Part shown: piece after piece, positions 1 through 5,374 of the stretch | How the letters are laid out: the number at the start of each line of letters is the position of its first letter | How positions within the stretch are numbered: position 1 is the stretch's first letter | Made by a program: the position numbers and the translations under genes | Notes under the pieces: generated by a model | Seen by the model: only the letters and a program-made list of their open reading frames with translations | Databases searched by the model: none | What the model was told of the DNA's origin: nothing | Assembly: GCA_041689775.1 (NCBI GenBank) | Contig: JBDNFP010000457.1 | Location: forward strand, 1 to 5,952 | Source of the DNA: JBDNFP01 sp041689775 | GTDB taxonomy: Bacteria > Bacteroidota > Bacteroidia > Cytophagales > Spirosomataceae | Length of the DNA stretch: 5,952 nucleotides | Reading direction: 5' to 3'

Positions 1-77
1 GCTTTCAGCCGTTCGATCTCAGCCAGTAAGCCGTCAACCAACGCTTTTAATGCTCCGATGTCATTTGTCTCTACCAC
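1..77 (-). CDS. Partial transposase N-terminus, IS66-like
   Basis: An open frame enters from the left edge on the minus strand. It begins at a GTG (75-77) and has an in-frame TAA a short way upstream, at about 112-114. The 25 visible codons read V-V-E-T-N-D-I-G-A-L-K-A-L-V-D, then G-L-L-A-E-I-E-R-L-K. This is a leucine-heptad coiled coil with the feel of the N-terminus of IS66 TnpC transposases, which open with such a helix before a Lys/Asn/Ser-rich stretch. No ATG and no ribosome binding site are visible, so the start is uncertain and the copy could be damaged. The minus strand reads GTAA at 114-111; IS66 elements typically begin with GTAA, so the element may end there. The family call rests on a few residues and is inference. 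It could instead be any coiled-coil protein. Confidence 0.35.
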   Translation of the reverse strand, partial: MVETNDIGALKALVDGLLAEIERLK

Positions 78-114
78 AAGTAAGAACCAGCAAAATGCGT
101 ACCTAAATAATTAC

Positions 115-300
115 GTTTTGGTAATGGAGTCCGGGTTCAGGAGAAGTCCTTCGGTTTTCAGACCAAGGCTGGTATTGGGGCTCACATCCGACTCAGCCGT
201 GGATGCTCCTTGGAGGTACTCGAATTCTTTCGGGAAGCCCGGCCGCCGGAATAGGGTTTAGTCCGTGGCGAGGGACTATAGGTGTAAATCTTCGCCTGAA
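115..300 (+). ncRNA. Candidate structured RNA with pseudoknot (possibly HEARO/omegaRNA-like)
   Basis: No credible gene lies here, but the plus strand folds into compatible nested elements. An outer stem pairs 131-137 (CCGGGTT) with 236-242 through one U-G wobble. A small hairpin is 139-142/147-150 with loop GAAG. A stem CCAAGG (163-168) pairs with CCTTGG (208-213). Inside it, GGCT (179-182) pairs with AGCC (195-198) and CATCC (185-189) with GGATG (201-205), interleaved as an H-type pseudoknot. Then come CGAA/TTCG (221-224/229-232) and a 3' hairpin TAGTCC/GGACTA (259-264/273-278). The wobble is a mismatch on the other strand, which favours plus. The core around the pseudoknot recalls, from memory only, the HEARO (IscB-associated omegaRNA) family. 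No IscB gene follows, so it would be a stand-alone or orphaned copy. Edges are approximate and the family is unproven. Confidence 0.4.
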
Positions 301-307
301 ATAAAGG

Positions 308-385
308 GGTAGAGGAATGGCATGGGATTTTTGGTTCAGTAGAAAAAACCTACCCACTAAACCTCAAGCTACGCATTCCTCTACC
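308..385. terminator. Long nested hairpin, probable terminator
   Basis: GGTAGAGGAATG (308-319) pairs perfectly with CATTCCTCTACC (374-385). Inside it, GGTTCAGT (333-340) faces ACTAAACC (356-363). The inner stem has a C-A mismatch on the plus strand but a G-U wobble on the minus strand. On plus the outer stem is followed by GTCTTTTT, as in an intrinsic terminator for the candidate RNA to its left. On minus it begins six bases after the lipoprotein stop codon and could end that transcript, although its T-tract there is poor. It may serve both directions. Confidence 0.5.
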
Positions 386-391
386 GTCTTT

Positions 392-901
392 TTAGTTCTT
401 TAACCTTCCAAGTCGGGCCGTGATTTTTACTTCCGTTTTGGAATAAAAAGGCGGAAACCCTTTGATGGTTCGGTAGTACTGTGGGTACAGAATCACGTCG
501 TAACCGGGGGTGTCACGCATCAGATTACTGAGGGCATAGGCGGCGGTATTACCTTTGATGATAGAACCAATGATGGGCAGGTTGGCGAAGATATTGTAGC
601 CAATAGAAGTGATATTCCCATTCCCGGAGGCAGAAACGGTACCCGTAGGCAGACCACTAGATTGACTCAAATCGGCCCCAACAGCGGCGGATTCCCAGCG
701 AAACAACCGGGCCCAGTCAACACCCAAAACTCGGGTGGTAGTGGCCTCCGCCTTCACCTGATCAGAAAGTTCGAAATCGGTGCGGTTGAGTAGGAGGTAG
801 TCCGGGGAAGACTTCATGCTGCGCGACGAAATGGAGCAGGAAGTAAATACAACGCTCAGGCATAAAAGTACTAAACTCGACAGTGGGTGTTTGATGGCCA
901 T
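392..901 (-). CDS. Putative lipoprotein, Bacteroidota-type, function unknown
   Basis: A 169-residue protein with a lipoprotein signal peptide: a positive N-terminus (K4, H5), a hydrophobic core at about 7-20, and a lipobox F-T-S-C with the acylated cysteine at residue 22. The residues after the cysteine (S-I-S-S-R-S) lack the acidic patch that sends Bacteroidota lipoproteins to the cell surface, so a periplasm-facing anchor is more likely (inference). A Gly/Ile-rich stretch at about 96-115 precedes the C-terminal motif P-G-Y-D-V-I-L-Y-P-Q-Y-Y (about 132-143) and a basic end T-A-R-L-G-R-L-K. That C-terminal pattern resembles small DUF6567/TRL-like lipoproteins of Bacteroidota, an assignment made from memory. 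The ATG gives a complete signal peptide, so the start is secure. It is a single gene, about 330 bases from the next gene, with a long hairpin just after the stop. The role is not known. Confidence 0.85.
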   Translation of the reverse strand: MAIKHPLSSLVLLCLSVVFTSCSISSRSMKSSPDYLLLNRTDFELSDQVKAEATTTRVLGVDWARLFRWESAAVGADLSQSSGLPTGTVSASGNGNITSIGYNIFANLPIIGSIIKGNTAAYALSNLMRDTPGYDVILYPQYYRTIKGFPPFYSKTEVKITARLGRLKN

Positions 902-1118
902 ACCAGTGGATCAGTTAAAAGTGAACAGGTGGTCTTGTTGATACAAAACCAAAGATGCACATTTAACTTACATGGTTGGAATTGGGTAACATATTTTTAG
1001 TATTAAATTATCATTGCCGGGTACCAGGTAAAAGCCTAGGTAGTATAAGTAATCCTAATGGTGACTTTTGACAAGGAAGAGATATCTGATTTGTAAGTAA
1101 CGGAATTGGATTTTGGAT
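902..1118. other. Intergenic spacer, A+T-rich, no gene seen
   Basis: This stretch lies upstream of the minus-strand lipoprotein gene and should hold its promoter. The closest match to a Bacteroidota -7 element is CATCTTTG read on minus at 957-950, but no TTG lies at the right distance, so no promoter is called. Short frames carry no recognisable protein. Confidence 0.5.
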
Positions 1119-1165
1119 ACAAAACAAGCCTAAGCCACATATCATCGGGCTTAGGCTTGTTTTGT
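1119..1165. terminator. Perfect 18-bp hairpin, probable bidirectional terminator
   Basis: ACAAAACAAGCCTAAGCC (1119-1136) pairs perfectly with GGCTTAGGCTTGTTTTGT (1148-1165) around an 11-base loop. One end of the stem is A-rich and the other T-rich, so each strand yields a GC-rich stem top with a U-rich descending arm. It lies 63 bases after the stop of the minus-strand DUF2892 gene, in the right place to end that transcript before the lipoprotein gene. Confidence 0.7.
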
Positions 1166-1228
1166 CTTTGGGTTCACCTGTTACTATTGGGAGGTTGCCA
1201 GGCTGGCGATCTTACTCACCTCCCGAGT

Positions 1229-1411
1229 TTATACGTTATTAGTATTAACCCCAATAAGGGAGTAAAAAGGATCAGAACCCATAAGTGCGGGGAAGATGAT
1301 ACCAGCTCCGATGGCTCCCCACCATGATTGGTTTATTACGCCAAAGGCGATGATAGCCACTCCCAACACCACCCGTACAATTCGGTCTGTTTTACCTACA
1401 TTTTTTTTCAT
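1229..1411 (-). CDS. DUF2892 (YgaP-like transmembrane) small membrane protein
   Basis: A 60-residue protein beginning M-K-K-N-V-G-K-T-D-R, followed by two membrane segments at about 11-26 and 30-45 and an ending S-D-P-F-Y-S-L-I-G-V-N-T. This is the layout of the DUF2892 family: an N-terminal N-x-G-x-x-D-R-x-x-R motif, two helices, and a C-terminal C-P-L-Y-x-L-x-G-x-N-T-C motif. The family's length is typically about 60-70 residues, so this copy is complete. DUF2892 is found alone or fused to rhodanese domains (as in YgaP) in the inner membrane, and its role alone is not established. Here both usual cysteines of the C-terminal motif are absent: Asp47 replaces the first, and N-T-N-N-V replaces the N-T-C end. 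The gene sits alone, downstream of the AraC gene on the same strand with a 145-base gap, and is followed by a strong hairpin. Confidence 0.85.
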   Translation of the reverse strand: MKKNVGKTDRIVRVVLGVAIIAFGVINQSWWGAIGAGIIFPALMGSDPFYSLIGVNTNNV

Positions 1412-1556
1412 TTTTGTTCATTTTTAAGGTTTGAATACTAGTTGGTTAAAATACCCCATGTGCCAGTCGGTTTACGGGTCTTTATGGTAGCTAAGCACGG
1501 ATACAAAGATCAAAAAGACGAACGATGGATATTTTACGCATCAGCCCGAAAACTAA

Positions 1557-2414
1557 TCAGTTTAGCTCATGACGGTAGTTAGTAGGAGGTTTGCCAAACT
1601 GCGCTTTGAAAGCACGGTTGAAAGTTGTCAATGATTCAAAACCAACATCGTAGGCGATATCCGAAATTCGGTTGTCTTTGTCTTGTAATAATTCGGCGGC
1701 TTTATGAACTTTCATTTTAGAAAGGTAACGGATAGGGCTCTCACCGTATACTTCCCCGAACTTTCGTTTGAAGGAAGATACACTCATGTGGCAGAGTGCG
1801 GCGAGTTCGCCAAGAGCCAGGTTGGCGTAGAGGTTTTTTGCAATTACCTCTTCAAAGCGGGCGAAGTTGGGTTTAAACAGAGAGGCTAGGAAATCCAGTT
1901 CGGAGGGAGCACCTACCGTCTTACTCATGAGAAGCACAAATTCCCGAAGCTTAGTTTTAATCAACTGCTCGTCGGCTAGCTCGGGGTTGTCGAGCAATAT
2001 ACTGATGCTTTCTTTAAAGTATTCGAGCAGGCGGTCAATTTCTATTTTTTTGAGGTTATATTCTACTCGATAACTGGACGTAAAGACATCAAACTGAAAC
2101 AACTCGTGTACCAATTCCGGGTATAACAGCAGCCCAATGACCTCTACGGGACTTCCGTTGGTTTGTTGTTCCTTGTTCGCTTCAAAAAAGTAGTTTAAAC
2201 ACTTTGCCAGGAGACCGTTCCCTTTTTTAAACCGGAGAAAGTCGGTTGGGGATCGAACAGAAAACTCGCCTTCGTTTACAAATATGAAGCAAGCCTCCTT
2301 TTCAAAGTACACCTTGGGCATTCGTTCGAAGGTGGGCACACGTAATTTTTCAAACACTACGCGCCCCTTGTAGCGGAGTACTTTTGGTTGGCCGTTCAAA
2401 ATATCGCTCGTCAT
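1557..2414 (-). CDS. AraC-family transcriptional regulator, ExsA-type N-terminus
   Basis: A 285-residue cytoplasmic DNA-binding regulator. The C-terminal 100 residues (about 184-285) are a complete AraC/XylS domain. The first helix-turn-helix is at about 199-219 (L-A-L-G-E-L-A-A-L-C-H-M-S-V-S-S-F-K-R). The second is at about 249-274, with the family signature I-S-D-I-A-Y-D-V-G-F-E-S and then F-N-R-A-F-K, ending G-K-P-P-T-N-Y-R. The N-terminal part, with A-C-F-I-F-V-N-E-G-E (41-50) and L-L-A-K-C-L-N-Y (68-75), matches the ExsA-like regulatory domain common in Bacteroidota AraC proteins, which is thought to bind a ligand or partner protein. The effector and targets cannot be read from the sequence. 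The nearest genes are the DUF2892 gene downstream and the NIF3-like pseudogene upstream, both on the same strand and each well separated, so neither is clearly a target. The start gives the full family length. Confidence 0.93.
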   Translation of the reverse strand: MTSDILNGQPKVLRYKGRVVFEKLRVPTFERMPKVYFEKEACFIFVNEGEFSVRSPTDFLRFKKGNGLLAKCLNYFFEANKEQQTNGSPVEVIGLLLYPELVHELFQFDVFTSSYRVEYNLKKIEIDRLLEYFKESISILLDNPELADEQLIKTKLREFVLLMSKTVGAPSELDFLASLFKPNFARFEEVIAKNLYANLALGELAALCHMSVSSFKRKFGEVYGESPIRYLSKMKVHKAAELLQDKDNRISDIAYDVGFESLTTFNRAFKAQFGKPPTNYRHELN

Positions 2415-2483
2415 GGTCGTGTAGGAGGTATACCACAGAAGTAGGGTAGATGCACAAAATACTAATTTATGGGTTGAAGTCTG

Positions 2484-3155
2484 TCATCTTTTGCTTTGCC
2501 TTACGGAGTCACCGGGGCGTCAGAAAGGCTCATCGGCCGCCACAAACGCAATGGGTACTTCTTTGATAAAACCTTTCAGCCACTCTGCGCAGTACTTCAT
2601 ACCCGCCTGCTCCGATACCAGATGCCCCAAAATGATCAGAGCCTTTTTCTGCCCGGAGGTTATCGCATCTTACGTGAATTCTACCAGCTCCCATTCGTTG
2701 GTTTCGCCAATCACGATGACGTCGGTAGGGGTACGTACGAAATCCCCTGTAACAGACTATTATTCCCCAGCTACTTATCACATTTTTGATAAGCAAATCA
2801 GGGTCACTCATTACGCGCATGGTACGGATGTTTAGTTTTGATTTGAGCGATTTGGCTAGTTTGGATAGAGTGGTTGGTTCTAACGTATAGAGCCTGGGGT
2901 GCGCAGGGTTTTGGTTCTTTTCCCAGCCAAGTTGTCGCATCGTACCCGTGGCAATGCCATCGTGGAGGTATATAGCCTCCCACTAGTTGTCCATCGGTAT
3001 TCATTATAAGGAAATCGTCGGTTATTTCTGAACGTAGTAGTCGCAGTGTCTTCATGGAGCATGGCGTTGAAGAACTGTTTGCCGTACGCCGAAACATCGG
3101 TAGTTGGGACGTTATTTTGGGCAAAAGTAGAAAAAGGAGGTAATAACCAGTAGAT
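2484..3155 (-). pseudogene. Decayed NIF3-like (dinuclear metal centre) protein gene
   Basis: Three minus-strand frames together spell one NIF3-family protein. The first frame, about 2961 to 2767, reads D-G-I-A-T-G-T-M-R-Q-L-G-W-E-K and later L-N-I-R-T-M-R-V-M-S-D-P. The second, about 2766 to 2733, reads G-N-N-S-L-L-Q-G. The third, about 2733 to 2520, reads T-P-T-D-V-I-V-I-G-E-T-N-E-W-E, then K-K-A-L-I-I-L-G-H-L-V-S-E and E-V-P-I-A-F-V-A-A-D-E-P-F. There is a TAA at 2670-2672 and a TGA at 2520-2522 where the family has Trp (E-P-F-W); the frame then continues to a second TGA at 2484-2486. The N-terminal part keeps a secretion-like W-L-L-P-P-F-S-T-F-A-Q (about 3152-3119), but no start codon lies between it and an in-frame TAG at 3180-3182. 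Much of the expected N-terminal domain, with its T-H-E-P motif, is missing. Intact relatives from memory are about 270-300 residues. No product is expected. Confidence 0.85.
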
Positions 3156-3250
3156 AGAGGGAGCTTTGGCGTGACTATACTATTAGGGTTTGAGGTTGGG
3201 TGTGTAATATACTTGAAACGAAGTGCTCAAATTTGGCAAATACTTCCTCA

Positions 3251-3305
3251 ACTATACCAGACGACCTGAAAGGTTTCAAAAACCTTTCAGGTCGTCTGGT
3301 ATAGT
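3251..3305. terminator. Perfect 26-bp hairpin with 3-base loop (terminator or dispersed repeat)
   Basis: Positions 3251-3276 are the exact reverse complement of 3280-3305, with loop CAA (3277-3279). The core is CCTGAAAGGTTT facing AAACCTTTCAGG. On minus it starts six bases after the stop of the outer-membrane gene, the expected place for a terminator, but no T-tract follows the stem. A 26-bp perfect stem is longer than an ordinary terminator. The CCTGAAAGG/CCTTTCAGG core is, from memory, a recurrent intergenic hairpin in Bacteroidota genomes, so it may be a REP-like repeat used as a terminator. Confidence 0.7.
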
Positions 3306-3311
3306 CTACTG

Positions 3312-4049
3312 TCAAAAATTGATATGTACCCCCACGGAAGCGTAACTGATCCAGGTGAAATTATAGATTGATTTGACGTCGGCACCTCCTTCTACTACGC
3401 GGTAGCCTGTCCGTAGTCCAAAGGAAGGTGTTAGTTGGTAGCCTATCCCCAGAAATACATCCTCGGCGCGACCGGGACCGCCACCCAAGGCGTCTACTTC
3501 GAGTAGTATCCGCCAGTGGTCGGTGGGGCGGTATTCGGCTAGTACATTGAGTAGGGGTACGAAACCGACATTGTCAAAGTAGTTATTCTGGGTAGGAGAG
3601 ATTAACCGAATTCGGGCGTCCCGGATTTTAGCCGTAAAGCCAACGCCCAGACGGAAGCGTTCGTTGCGTATCAGTCCGTAACGGTACGTCAGACGATACG
3701 AGTTGAAACGGTATGTGGCCGTAATGGGCTGATTGGGAGCAAAAGCTATGCTGTTGAAATTCACCACCTGATCAAATTGTCCATCGTAGGTAGCCGTGAG
3801 GGGAGCATAGAGGGCCGTGATGGTGTGGCGGTCGTTGAAGGTGTACCCAATGCGCGCTCGCAAAAAGGCGATGGGCTGTATTTTGAAATCCTTGCCCAGA
3901 TCAAAGCGGGAGCCGGCGCTGTTTGGGATACTGATCTTGTTGTAGGGCGTACCAAGTACCAGGCCTGACTCCACATCCACCCAGAATTGGGCTCGGATAG
4001 GCGCTATCAGGAGTAGTGAGAAAAATAGAAAAGAGAAGATAATTTTCAT
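3312..4049 (-). CDS. Outer-membrane beta-barrel protein (porin family)
   Basis: A 245-residue exported protein. Residues 1-20 form a signal peptide with Lys2, a Phe/Leu/Ile-rich core and cleavage after I-R-A, leaving a mature chain that begins Q-F-W-V-D-V-E-S-G. The mature chain is a run of alternating polar and hydrophobic strands with aromatic girdle residues and tight turns (for example R-A-R-I-G-Y-T-F-N-D-R-H-T-I-T-A-L-Y, and R-L-G-V-G-F-T-A-K-I-R-D), and it ends in V-G-V-H-I-N-F. A terminal Phe is the usual recognition signal for outer-membrane barrel assembly. The size suits a small barrel of about 8-10 strands. No specific substrate can be inferred. The ATG gives a complete signal peptide. 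The gene is divergent from the secreted beta-propeller gene, with a dyad just upstream of its start and a 26-bp hairpin immediately after its stop. Confidence 0.88.
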   Translation of the reverse strand: MKIIFSFLFFSLLLIAPIRAQFWVDVESGLVLGTPYNKISIPNSAGSRFDLGKDFKIQPIAFLRARIGYTFNDRHTITALYAPLTATYDGQFDQVVNFNSIAFAPNQPITATYRFNSYRLTYRYGLIRNERFRLGVGFTAKIRDARIRLISPTQNNYFDNVGFVPLLNVLAEYRPTDHWRILLEVDALGGGPGRAEDVFLGIGYQLTPSFGLRTGYRVVEGGADVKSIYNFTWISYASVGVHINF

Positions 4050-4064
4050 AGGTCAAAGTGGACA

Positions 4065-4082
4065 GCTATTTCAAGAAATAGC
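4065..4082. promoter_or_regulatory. 18-base perfect dyad upstream of the barrel gene
   Basis: GCTATTTC (4065-4072) and GAAATAGC (4075-4082) form a perfect 8+8 dyad separated by AA. It lies 15 bases before the start codon of the minus-strand barrel gene, inside its probable 5' leader. The short spacer makes a poor RNA loop, so a dimeric DNA-binding site is the more natural reading. The binding protein is unknown. Confidence 0.35.
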
Positions 4083-4355
4083 CGCGAATTAGGTGACAGT
4101 TAAGAGCAACAGCCTGACCGGAAGGATTGTTCTTCCGCAGGTTGTACCACTAGTACCTAAAAAAATGGTCCAACCCCCGGTCCATTCCTGTATGAATTTT
4201 ATTTTAATGTGTCTTTATCGTGGATTGACAACCAACCGGAGGGCTCAGCAAAGGCTGCCACGCAGCGTTAGCCGAGATTTTCTCCACCCTTTATTTTAGT
4301 TAGGCAACCAGGTAAACCCTGTTGGTTACGCGAAGATCATCGTTTCTATAATTTG
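4083..4355. other. Divergent intergenic region, no gene seen
   Basis: This stretch separates the barrel gene (minus) from the propeller gene (plus) and should hold the barrel promoter. It contains a 6-bp hairpin CGGAAG/CTTCCG (4119-4124/4132-4137), a direct repeat of GGTCC around 4170-4186, and an imperfect hairpin of AACC-AGG facing CCT-GGTT near 4305-4330. Open frames here have no recognisable protein character. No clear -33/-7 pair for the barrel gene was found. Confidence 0.5.
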
Positions 4356-4386
4356 TTTGTGGGTCGCGTAAAGTTGGCAATATTTG
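4356..4386 (+). promoter_or_regulatory. Candidate Bacteroidota-type promoter for the propeller gene
   Basis: TTTG (4356-4359) is followed after 19 bases by AATATTTG (4379-4386). The primary sigma factor of Bacteroidota uses TTTG or TTG at -33 and TAnnTTTG at -7; this site matches seven of eight informative positions at the usual spacing. Transcription would begin near 4393, about 30 bases before the ATG at 4422. If the promoter is real, translation cannot begin at the earlier in-frame TTG (4353). Confidence 0.35.
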
Positions 4387-4421
4387 GTATAAATTGCACC
4401 TCCATTTTTCACAATTTTTTT

Positions 4422-5204
4422 ATGCAAATAGTACTGCGCGGAGTGTATCTGCTTCTGGTTATTTTTATTACTACCACCTCTATGGCCCAACGGGGCGGCT
4501 GGACTCAGCTTGGCAAAGCCGGCGACTGGAATAATACCGTGGATATGGTAGCTATGAATGGGTATCTGTACAGCATTGAGGTAGATGGTACTTTATGGCG
4601 AACAGATCAGGACGGGAATTATGAACAATTAGCGGATAAAGGAAGCTTTAACGATGTGTCGTTACTGGTGGGGCTCGACGGGTACCTCTTTACGCTGGAA
4701 GGTAATGGAGCTTTGTACCGAACCAATACCAGTACACTCCGTTGGGAAAAACTGGGAACAGATTGGAAAAATACGGTGGCTATGGTAGGTTTAAACGGAT
4801 ATCTGTATAGTATAGAAACGGATGGTACGCTCTATGAAACCAATAAGGATGGGGGCTGGAGGCAAATAGGTGAGGCTGGGAGCTTTCAGAGCGCTGACTT
4901 GCTGGTGGCTTTCGACGGCGCTCTATGGACCGTAGAGGATGGAAACTTGTACAAGACCAGTCCAAAAAACCTGCGCTGGGTGCAGGTAGGAAGAGCGGGC
5001 GATTGGGGGAATACCGTGGCCTGGACCAGCGATCGGGGGGCTCTGTGGAGCCTGGAAAGCAACGGAACTTTGTACAAAAGTAATCCACAGGGAGAGTATG
5101 AACAGCTAGGTGGCACAGGTACCTACTCAGATATGTCCCATTTGGCTGCGCTGAACAATTTTTTGTTTACGATTGAAAAAGGAAATCTGTACCGGACCAA
5201 ATAA
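4422..5204 (+). CDS. Secreted six-bladed tectonin/tachylectin-type beta-propeller, putative lectin
   Basis: A 260-residue exported protein. Residues 1-22 are a signal peptide cleaved after T-S-M-A, with no lipobox. The rest is six repeats of about 40 residues (25-64, 65-106, 107-143, 144-184, 185-223, 224-260), each with W/Y-x-Q-L-G, a core strand G-Y-L-Y-S-I-E, and G-x-L-Y-R-T. This is the tectonin/tachylectin-2 (Hyd_WA) pattern. Tectonins form six-bladed propellers, several of which bind sugars, including methylated glycans on cell surfaces. Blades alternate: 1, 3 and 5 carry D-W-x-N-T-V, while 2, 4 and 6 carry G-S/T-F/Y and an acidic residue. Three copies of a two-blade unit are therefore implied. 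The ATG at 4422 is preferred over an in-frame TTG at 4353 because it starts the signal peptide and lies after a candidate promoter. Ligand and role (adhesion, defence, glycan capture) are unknown. The barrel gene is divergent. Confidence 0.88.
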   Translation: MQIVLRGVYLLLVIFITTTSMAQRGGWTQLGKAGDWNNTVDMVAMNGYLYSIEVDGTLWRTDQDGNYEQLADKGSFNDVSLLVGLDGYLFTLEGNGALYRTNTSTLRWEKLGTDWKNTVAMVGLNGYLYSIETDGTLYETNKDGGWRQIGEAGSFQSADLLVAFDGALWTVEDGNLYKTSPKNLRWVQVGRAGDWGNTVAWTSDRGALWSLESNGTLYKSNPQGEYEQLGGTGTYSDMSHLAALNNFLFTIEKGNLYRTK

Positions 5205-5374
5205 CAGCTAAAATATTGTACATTCTTAATTATGCAGGCTATCCCTTTCCGGGTAAGTGGTCTGCGTTTTTTTCGGCTTAGCTGGCAGCCTTCATTAAAA
5301 AATAAGGCAGATTTTGTTTGATTAATACTGATGCAGGAAGTCCCAGATAATCGATCATAACGCTATTACGACCA
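5205..5374. other. Intergenic region after the propeller gene
   Basis: No gene is seen. The interval includes a weak terminator candidate (described separately) and a 5-bp hairpin GCCTT/AAGGC near 5288-5310. A distant pair CAGCTAA/TTAGCTG (5205-5211/5278-5284) is probably chance. Confidence 0.45.
5234..5273 (+). terminator. Weak candidate terminator of the propeller gene
   Basis: GCAG (5234-5237) can pair with CTGC (5262-5265), with a short CCC/GGG pairing inside, followed at 5267-5273 by seven T. The stem is interrupted, so the call rests mainly on the T-tract and on its place about 30-70 bases after the stop codon. Confidence 0.25.

Noticed and set aside
58..261. A 67-codon plus-strand open frame
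   Set aside because: It overlaps the structured-RNA stems, has a Ser/Arg-rich composition and no recognisable domain. Its length is explained by lack of stops in a G+C-rich structured stretch. If homologues showed codon-level conservation it should be reinstated.
115..300. RNase P RNA, tmRNA or SRP RNA
   Set aside because: The universally conserved blocks of these RNAs (for example the tmRNA start or the SRP GGAAG loop context) are not seen, and the stem order does not fit.
950..957. CATCTTTG on minus as the -7 element of the lipoprotein promoter
   Set aside because: It matches TAnnTTTG apart from the first base, but no TTG is present about 19-21 bases upstream. A similar GATCTTTG near 1504-1511 upstream of the DUF2892 gene fails for the same reason.
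1106..1327. A 73-codon plus-strand open frame
   Set aside because: It runs through the 18-bp hairpin and then antisense into the well-supported DUF2892 gene.
1704..2073. Two overlapping plus-strand open frames
   Set aside because: Both are antisense to the intact AraC-family gene, whose domain structure is complete.
2491..2835. Plus-strand open frames over the NIF3-like remnant
   Set aside because: They mirror the decayed minus-strand gene. The recognisable protein blocks are all on minus.
2530..2940. A 136-residue minus-strand protein taken as an intact gene
   Set aside because: Only its first 60 or so residues match the NIF3 family. The remainder is out of frame, and the correct continuation is found in the other two frames.
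3761..3976. Short open frames on both strands inside the barrel gene
   Set aside because: They are fully contained in the better-supported barrel gene and show no domain or export signal.
4093..4299. A 68-codon plus-strand frame starting with GTG
   Set aside because: It has no recognisable protein features and occupies the expected divergent promoter region.
4780..5116. Minus-strand open frames opposite the propeller gene
   Set aside because: They are rich in Ser, Pro and Arg and arise as antisense of the repeated blades.
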